From: Himantopus leucocephalus
Taxonomy: Eukaryota; Chordata; Aves; Charadriiformes; Recurvirostridae
Assembly (NCBI GenBank): GCA_003993805.1
Contig: RSEF01000019.1
Span: forward strand, 2,986,201 to 3,050,200
Direction: 5' to 3'
DNA length: 64,000 nt
Shown: one piece after another, positions 62,301-64,000 of the stretch
How the letters are laid out: each line of letters opens with the position of its first letter
Numbering within the stretch: position 1 is the first letter of the stretch
Position numbers and translations under genes: made by a program
Notes under the pieces: generated by a model
The model's database searches: none
Told to the model about the DNA's origin: nothing
What the model saw: only the letters and a program-made list of their open reading frames with translations

Positions 62301-62320
62301 AGTCCACTTGGCTTCAGCAT
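14328..62320 (-). CDS. CLIP2: CLIP2 (CLIP-115) gene, coding span of 14 visible exons; one internal exon missing and 3' terminus unresolved
   Basis: CLIP2 encodes a cytoplasmic linker protein that tracks growing microtubule plus ends. Its CAP-Gly domains bind the acidic aromatic tails of tubulin and EB proteins, and its coiled coil dimerises and contacts CLASPs. In mammals it is enriched in neurons and lies in the Williams-Beuren region. Visible order: basic Ser-rich N-terminus (1-69), CAP-Gly 1 (about 70-136, GKNDG at 109-113), Ser/Thr linker, second half of CAP-Gly 2, a Ser-rich segment, then coiled coil to about 1017 and a short tail. The first half of CAP-Gly 2 is absent, so later numbering assumes a 128-nt missing exon. 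The coding join is 62320-62209, 40349-39811, (missing), 36853-36640, 35410-35213, 34048-33945, 31298-31238, 26817-26713, 25109-24165, 21516-21459, 19786-19703, 19266-19110, 18633-18474, 17875-17690, 14390-14328. CLIP1 is excluded by the peptide matches and by the lack of C-terminal zinc knuckles. Confidence 0.95.
15452..15520. repeat. 34-bp duplication around a single N (assembly join)
   Basis: The 34 bases at 15452-15485 are repeated at 15487-15520 with one mismatch (g/c), separated only by an N at 15486. This is the signature of two overlapping contig ends laid side by side rather than merged. It is intronic and does not touch coding sequence. Confidence 0.85.
16306..16351 (+). repeat. Possible CR1 3'-end remnant
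   Basis: The string GATTAGCTGACCTCAGAAGG followed by TCCATTCCAACTCA resembles the tail region of avian CR1 (gatgatctc...aggtcccttccaac). It is short and lacks the terminal octamer repeats, so chance similarity is possible. Confidence 0.35.
17690..17875 (-). CDS. CLIP2: CLIP2 coding exon, distal coiled coil
   Basis: This 186-nt exon encodes 62 residues starting DKEKS and including [10 protein letters not shown], a CLIP2 signature, then a heptad-like stretch ending in SSEKTQ. Acceptor GCTGTACAAG, donor GTAGCT, phase 0 at both ends. A second AG six bases into the exon could remove the first two residues (DK) in frame. It corresponds to about residues 956-1017 of the predicted protein. Confidence 0.95.
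17876..18473 (-). other. CLIP2: CLIP2 intron (598 bp)
   Basis: A short intron with GTGAGG donor and CAAG acceptor ends. I see no repeat or other gene in it. Confidence 0.9.
18474..18633 (-). CDS. CLIP2: CLIP2 coding exon, coiled coil with [12 protein letters not shown] segment
   Basis: This 160-nt exon completes a split Arg codon and encodes 53 residues including [19 protein letters not shown] and a basic stretch [20 protein letters not shown]. These match the distal CLIP2 rod closely. Acceptor CTTCTTCCAG, donor GTGAGG after a Leu codon, and the next exon begins at a codon boundary. It covers about residues 903-955. Confidence 0.95.
18634..19109 (-). other. CLIP2: CLIP2 intron (476 bp)
   Basis: Donor GTCAGT, acceptor TTCCAG. 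No repeat or other gene seen. Confidence 0.9.
19110..19266 (-). CDS. CLIP2: CLIP2 coding exon, coiled coil with [18 protein letters not shown]
   Basis: This 157-nt exon encodes 51 full codons plus split codons at each end. It includes [12 protein letters not shown] and [18 protein letters not shown], both matching CLIP2. The acceptor is CTCATAG, so it begins with CT and completes an Ala codon. That requires the upstream exon to end one base into a codon, which selects the distal of two upstream donors. The donor is GTCAGT within an AGG Arg codon. Confidence 0.94.
19267..19702 (-). other. CLIP2: CLIP2 intron (436 bp) with tandem donor
   Basis: The donor site is doubled: the minus strand reads CAAGTAAGTGGTAAGTTT. 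The downstream GTAAGTTT is the one that keeps the reading frame. Otherwise unremarkable. Confidence 0.88.
19703..19786 (-). CDS. CLIP2: CLIP2 coding exon, coiled coil with [12 protein letters not shown]
   Basis: This 84-nt exon encodes [13 protein letters not shown] and [11 protein letters not shown]. The acceptor is CTCCCGCAG. Two perfect GTAAGT donors lie seven bases apart. Only the downstream one (GT at 19702-19701) adds Val-Ser and joins in frame to give QVSALENK, matching the family QVSALE pattern. Using the first would shift the frame. Confidence 0.93.
19787..21458 (-). other. CLIP2: CLIP2 intron (1.7 kb)
   Basis: Unique intronic sequence. A poly-A run with a single N at 20721 marks a low-quality join. 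No transposon recognised. Confidence 0.88.
21459..21516 (-). CDS. CLIP2: CLIP2 small coding exon ([10 protein letters not shown])
   Basis: This 58-nt exon encodes 19 residues beginning [11 protein letters not shown], plus the first base of an Asp codon. Acceptor TTTATTTCAG, donor GTATGA. It is too short to stand out as an open frame and was identified by its match to the family segment between the long rod exon and LQDKL. It covers about residues 803-821. Confidence 0.93.
21517..24164 (-). other. CLIP2: CLIP2 intron (2.6 kb)
   Basis: Intronic sequence with a 24-bp duplication around a single N at 23238. No coding sequence was recognised, and the frames on either strand are fragmentary. Confidence 0.88.
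23214..23262. repeat. 24-bp duplication around a single N (assembly join)
   Basis: Bases 23214-23237 are repeated at 23239-23262 with one c/g mismatch. An N at 23238 is the only separation. This matches the join pattern at 15486 and 44511. Confidence 0.8.
24165..25109 (-). CDS. CLIP2: CLIP2 large coding exon, central coiled-coil rod (315 codons)
   Basis: The largest exon is 945 nt and open throughout. It begins [17 protein letters not shown] and ends in SQHAN, in phase 0 at both ends. It contains [34 protein letters not shown] and LRVHELEKL, all typical of CLIP2. The sequence is strongly heptad-patterned and rich in Glu, Lys, Leu and Gln, consistent with a parallel dimeric coiled coil that separates the CAP-Gly heads. 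Acceptor TTGTGTTGCAG, donor GTATGA. It corresponds to about residues 488-802. The minus-strand frame continues past both splice sites, but those extensions do not match the family. Confidence 0.97.
25110..26712 (-). other. CLIP2: CLIP2 intron (1.6 kb)
   Basis: Canonical ends, unique sequence, no repeat family recognised and no other gene. Confidence 0.88.
26713..26817 (-). CDS. CLIP2: CLIP2 35-codon exon, candidate cassette exon
   Basis: This exon is exactly 105 nt and phase 0 at both ends. It encodes [19 protein letters not shown] and then a continuation of the coiled coil ending ELEDTR. Because it is symmetric, skipping joins GDLE directly to LTTVAEKSR without a frameshift. From memory, CLIP1 and CLIP2 in mammals both have isoforms lacking a segment at this point. 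The acceptor (TGTGACCAG) is preceded by a long pyrimidine tract containing (CT)n. Donor GTAATC is weaker than the family of GTAAGT donors elsewhere in the gene. Confidence 0.95.
26818..31237 (-). other. CLIP2: CLIP2 intron (4.4 kb)
   Basis: Contains the (CT)n tract near its 3' end and a run of 17 Cs at 27878-27894, followed by an N at 27900 (a likely sequencing failure). The rest is unique sequence without a recognisable gene or transposon. Confidence 0.87.
26853..26907. repeat. (GA)n/(CT)n microsatellite upstream of the cassette-type exon
   Basis: A purine-rich run with pure GA dinucleotides at about 26869-26888. On the transcribed (minus) strand it is a long polypyrimidine CT tract ending about 35 bases before the acceptor of the 105-nt exon. 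It is therefore placed where pyrimidine-tract binding proteins could act. Confidence 0.85.
31238..31298 (-). CDS. CLIP2: CLIP2 small coding exon ([20 protein letters not shown])
   Basis: This 61-nt exon supplies the last base of a split Arg codon and 20 residues identical in pattern to the CLIP family coiled-coil start. Acceptor CCCTCCCCAG, donor GTAATT, ending in phase 0. It covers about residues 433-452. It joins either to the 105-nt exon or, if that is skipped, in frame to the large rod exon. Confidence 0.96.
31299..33944 (-). other. CLIP2: CLIP2 intron (2.6 kb)
   Basis: Contains a CR1 3' fragment at about 31423-31640. Otherwise unique sequence with no gene recognised. Confidence 0.88.
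31423..31640 (-). repeat. CR1 LINE 3' fragment
   Basis: Read on the minus strand this matches the 3' end of the CR1 reverse-transcriptase frame and its flank, with the usual order ...GACTCTTTATCAGG..., GATTTAGATTAGATATAAGG, GCAGGTTGCCC, TGGAGGTGCTCAAGGCCAGG, TTGGAGCAACCTGG. It is 5'-truncated and also lacks the terminal octamer repeats. It lies in a CLIP2 intron in the same orientation as the gene. Confidence 0.85.
33945..34048 (-). CDS. CLIP2: CLIP2 coding exon ([12 protein letters not shown] ... NQLEEEK)
   Basis: This 104-nt exon encodes 34 codons plus two bases of an Arg codon: [19 protein letters not shown], then [15 protein letters not shown]. It matches the first coiled-coil segment of CLIP2. 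Acceptor TTTAACTGCAG, donor GTAAAG. The split codon completes correctly with the G that opens the next exon. Confidence 0.95.
34049..35212 (-). other. CLIP2: CLIP2 intron (1.2 kb)
   Basis: Unique sequence with canonical ends. No repeat or gene recognised. Confidence 0.88.
35213..35410 (-). CDS. CLIP2: CLIP2 coding exon ([19 protein letters not shown])
   Basis: This 198-nt exon, phase 0 at both ends, encodes 66 residues: [19 protein letters not shown], then [19 protein letters not shown] and a helical stretch ending KAQHEQ. The segment is shared almost unchanged by CLIP1 and CLIP2 and marks the start of the coiled coil. Acceptor CTCTTTTTCCAG, donor GTAGGA. About residues 332-397 of the predicted protein. 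Confidence 0.97.
35411..36639 (-). other. CLIP2: CLIP2 intron (1.2 kb)
   Basis: Contains a CR1 3' end at 35514-35748 lying about 100 bases upstream of the next exon's acceptor. No other feature recognised. Confidence 0.88.
35514..35748 (-). repeat. CR1 LINE 3' end with terminal octamers
   Basis: On the minus strand this is a 5'-truncated CR1 ending in the characteristic degenerate octamer pair ATTCTATG GTTCTGTG (35529-35514). Upstream of that are the GATGATCTTTAAGGTCCC and GGAGCAACCTGG blocks. It inserted in the same orientation as CLIP2, close to a splice acceptor. Confidence 0.92.
36640..36853 (-). CDS. CLIP2: CLIP2 coding exon, second half of CAP-Gly 2 and Ser-rich linker
   Basis: This 214-nt exon completes an Arg codon and encodes [20 protein letters not shown], the C-terminal strand region of the second CAP-Gly domain. 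It continues with [19 protein letters not shown] and a Ser-rich segment ending RPSRSGL. The KAKKSKR cluster is a basic, probably microtubule-interacting, stretch. Acceptor TGTATTACAG, donor GTAAGT. It needs an upstream exon ending in AG of an Arg codon, which fits the family (GTR|YFQC) but is not present in the assembled sequence. Confidence 0.96.
39325..39366 (+). repeat. CR1 LINE internal fragment cut by the assembly gap
   Basis: The sequence AACAAGGCCAAGTGCAAGG and TCCTGCACGTGGGTCAGGG matches the conserved CR1 region encoding the domain after the reverse transcriptase. It runs directly into the Ns. The sequence after the gap is not CR1, so the rest of the element must lie in the gap. Confidence 0.8.
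39367..39466. other. Assembly gap (100 N)
   Basis: Exactly 100 Ns, a conventional placeholder for a gap of unknown size. It sits in the CLIP2 intron interval that lacks an expected exon. Confidence 0.99.
39811..40349 (-). CDS. CLIP2: CLIP2 coding exon, CAP-Gly domain 1 and Ser/Thr linker
   Basis: This 539-nt exon completes a Gly codon and encodes GSPLHKQ, then [19 protein letters not shown], the full first CAP-Gly domain and a Ser/Thr-rich linker up to RLGDRVL. The domain has the CAP-Gly landmarks [16 protein letters not shown], the ligand-binding GKNDG (residues 109-113), GVRYF, and GIFTRPSKL. The GSPLHKQ and [18 protein letters not shown] strings are specific to CLIP2. Acceptor TTGATTCACAG, donor GTGAGT after a Leu codon at residue 217. 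The next residues in the family (VGGTK) belong to the exon that is missing here. Confidence 0.97.
44363..44659. repeat. 148-bp direct duplication flanking a single N
   Basis: Copy 1 is 44363-44510, copy 2 is 44512-44659, and the only base between them is an N at 44511. The copies are equal in length and differ at four positions, all transitions (for example AAATTGGG versus AAGTCGGG). This is best read as two overlapping contig ends from different haplotypes placed in tandem, not as a biological duplication. Confidence 0.88.
47120..47387 (+). repeat. CR1 LINE 3' end, antisense to CLIP2
   Basis: Plus-strand CR1: GATAGGACGAGGGGTAACAG, GAGGGGAGATTTAGATGAGA, GAAGCTGTGGCTGCCCCATC, CCTGGAGGTGTTCAAGGCC, GATGATCTTTAAAGTC, ending in CATTCTACGATTT, a decayed terminal octamer. 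It is 5'-truncated like most CR1 copies. Its orientation is opposite to the gene. Confidence 0.93.
53560..53830. repeat. Possible ancient amniote interspersed repeat
   Basis: The strings CCTTTGATTTCAATGAATAT followed by TGGCTCAGGCC, and CTTACTCCAATGGGTGTAACT followed by TTACTGCAGACTTACACCAG, resemble degenerate words (ttcaatggg...ggatcaggcc; gatttacaccagtgtaact) that recur in many reptile genomes. I cannot name the family with confidence. It may instead be a preserved non-coding element derived from one. Confidence 0.35.
62209..62320 (-). CDS. CLIP2: CLIP2 first coding exon (start codon)
   Basis: The ATG at 62320-62318 opens [19 protein letters not shown], closely matching the human CLIP2 start. 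The exon continues through an Ala/Thr-rich stretch to GSKEG. Its context (AAC before ATG) has an A at -3. The exon ends one base into a Gly codon at donor GTAAGG (62208) and joins in frame to GSPLHKQ. The N-terminus is basic and Ser-rich with no signal peptide, as expected for a cytosolic microtubule protein. Confidence 0.96.
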
Positions 62321-62430
62321 GTTTGCTGTCTCCTGTATCTCAGGCTCGTATTGCCAGTGCCTCAAAGAGCTGTCCTAGTATCACCGTTTAGGCTTCTCGA
62401 TGACGGACCTCTTCTTCCATCCTCACAGAC
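62321..62430 (-). promoter_or_regulatory. CLIP2: CLIP2 5'UTR part of the start-codon exon
   Basis: A strong acceptor (TTTGTGCTCTTCTCTCCCAG) at 62431 defines an exon whose first 110 nt are untranslated. So at least one untranslated exon and the promoter lie upstream, beyond this window. Confidence 0.75.
62388..62420 (-). promoter_or_regulatory. Upstream open reading frame of 10 codons in the CLIP2 5'UTR
   Basis: Ten bases into the predicted exon an ATG opens MEEEVRHREA and ends at TAA, 67 bases before the CLIP2 start codon. It has G at -3 and G at +4 (GAGGATGG), a good initiation context. If the exon boundary is right, it could lower initiation at the main ATG. Confidence 0.5.
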
Positions 62431-64000
62431 CTGGGAGAGAAGAGCACAAAGAAATCAGAGGGAGAACACCAAACAGATTCCCAGGAAGCAGTGCCCAGCG
62501 ACCTCCTCACCTCCCTGGGAGGGCCAGGATCTTTCATTTCTTCTGCTGTAAAACAAGGGTGATCATTGCCTTCACCTCTCCCATCTTAATGTTACATTCT
62601 TTTCCCCAGTCTTGCAGTCTCACTTTAACCCTGGAGTCCTGGACCAAAGCAGAAGCCCCCCAGAATGACCAACCAAGAACTCAAATTCAATTTGGGATCT
62701 GAATGATGGAAATTGTTGACTGGTTTTAAATTCTAAAGTCTCGGCTCATGCATCAGCCCAGAGCCAGTTCTGCTGCTCTGTGAAAGCACTGTTAGAGCCC
62801 TTAACGAAGGCACACTAACAACCCTCAGTACGAGACCTTTGGTGCATGGCCCCCACTTTCACCAGACTTCAGGGCAGCCTCTCCAAATTCACAGGAGGAG
62901 CAGTCCAAGATGAGGCTTTTCAGATCCCTTCATTAAGAACAAATCCAAAACCTCGTTACAGAAAAATGGCATCTGACCCCGTGGATTTGCAGTAACACTG
63001 ACAAAAACTTCCCAAAATCTCAGCATGACCCTACCAAACTACTCGTTAGTGAAGTCACATAACTCTTCCCCATGCCATTCTCTTCCCGGTAGGCTGAGTA
63101 ACGCCTCCAAATTTTTTGCAAGGATGTTGCATTAACAAGCACACAGCTCCTCAAGCAAAAAAATTTATGACAAGAAAAGAGAACTAAAGGAAATGACCAA
63201 GTTGCTTAAAAAAAAAAAAGCAGAACATTCCTAATGGATAAAAAAAAACAATAAAAAAATTGAGACTATCAGCCAAAAGGAAGCTAAGGCTGACTGAGTG
63301 AGCAGGCTGTGATGGGGAGGGAAGAAGGCGTGAGCCAGCGACAATGCCAACGTAACAGAGGGACTTGCAAGAAGAGCAAAGCAAGGACCAGCCAGATGCC
63401 AGGGGACACCCAGACCTGCCTCCTGGGCCAAGGAAGGAGGCAGCCTGCTGCAGGCAGCACCCCGGAGAATTAACGTAGCAAAGATTTACAGATGCTGCGA
63501 GAGGGGGGAACTGCAATAGCGGGGACGGGAAGTGATTAAGGCATGAGTAAGGATTTCAACACAGGCTGGGTCAGAGCGAGGGGAGGGCTGGCAGGGCTCC
63601 AGGGAAAGCTGCAAGCAGACACAGAGGAGGAAAAACCGCAAGGAAAATTCCAAAACTGTATTCCTGATGGCTCACAAGTATCTGAGACACCAACGAGCAT
63701 TTCAGCAGTAAGAGTCAGTCGTCCCACACTGGCTTAGAGAGGCAAAGAAAGGAGGGATCAGCAGAGAGAGCCAGGGAGGGAGCCTGAGTGGAAAACCCAA
63801 GCGATCACACCCCCTCTCTTCCCCACGTCCCCCACAAAGGGTGTTCAACACCTGGGGTGGCTTCAGACACCTGCAGACAGCACCAACTGGGGAGCATTTA
63901 GCTTACACAGAAGTCAGGGCTGTTTCTGAGAAGCGGGATGCTCAGATCGCATCACCAGCAGCAGGAACAACAGATGAGAGCAAGCAGTTCTTGTTAAGGA
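62431..64000 (-). other. CLIP2: Intron upstream of the CLIP2 start-codon exon
   Basis: This right-hand stretch has no CpG island or exon I can recognise and is read as intron following untranslated exon(s) located beyond 64000. It holds a few A-runs (about 63209-63247) and no transposon I can name. Confidence 0.6.

Noticed and set aside
1..64000. CRISPR arrays, operons, phage or other prokaryotic systems; tRNA or rRNA genes
   Set aside because: No spaced direct-repeat array, no prokaryotic gene organisation and no RNA-gene signature was seen; the content is vertebrate.

Overview
The window is vertebrate nuclear DNA, most likely from a bird. It carries several CR1 (chicken repeat 1 type) LINE fragments, short introns in a GC-rich setting, and one recognisable multi-exon gene. 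That gene is CLIP2 (CLIP-115, cytoplasmic linker protein 2), transcribed on the minus strand. It occupies about 9.4-62.4 kb and probably continues beyond the right edge as untranslated first exon(s). The paralogue assignment rests on near-identity to the CLIP2 family across the N-terminus, the first CAP-Gly domain, the serine-rich linker and the coiled coil. It also rests on the CLIP2-type C-terminus and the absence of the CLIP1 zinc knuckles.

Layout, right to left in the direction of transcription. 62431-64000 is intron upstream of the first coding exon. 62209-62430 is the start-codon exon with its 5'UTR. A 21.9 kb intron follows (40350-62208) with a CR1 copy, a falsely duplicated contig end and an ancient degenerate repeat. 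39811-40349 encodes CAP-Gly 1. Next comes an interval with a 100-N assembly gap, in which the exon for the first half of CAP-Gly 2 should lie but is not visible. Then come 12 further coding exons from 36853 down to 14328: the rest of CAP-Gly 2, the linker, and a long coiled coil that includes one 945-nt exon. All observed exons join in frame. Fourteen coding exons (2,986 nt) are seen. With the missing exon (about 128 nt expected) the product would be about 1,040 residues, close to human CLIP2 as I recall it (about 1,046). The last few residues and the stop are not securely located. The 3' end is probably near 9.44 kb, where a minus-strand AATAAA sits in an AT-rich, UTR-like block.

1-9429 has no recognisable gene. 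It opens with about 635 bp of a degenerate GGCAT/GGCAC pentamer array. It continues as GC-rich, CpG-containing DNA broken by short AT-rich islands rich in homeodomain, POU and GATA-like motifs, which look like candidate conserved non-coding elements. In amniotes GTF2IRD1 lies downstream of CLIP2 and RFC2 upstream; neither was recognised here.

No new multi-gene system was found. The most useful observations are the missing CAP-Gly exon at the gap, duplicated sequence abutting single Ns (assembly artefacts, one 148 bp long), a frame-preserving cassette-type exon behind a (CT)n tract, a tandem splice donor, the unresolved C-terminus, and the regulatory-looking islands in the left flank.
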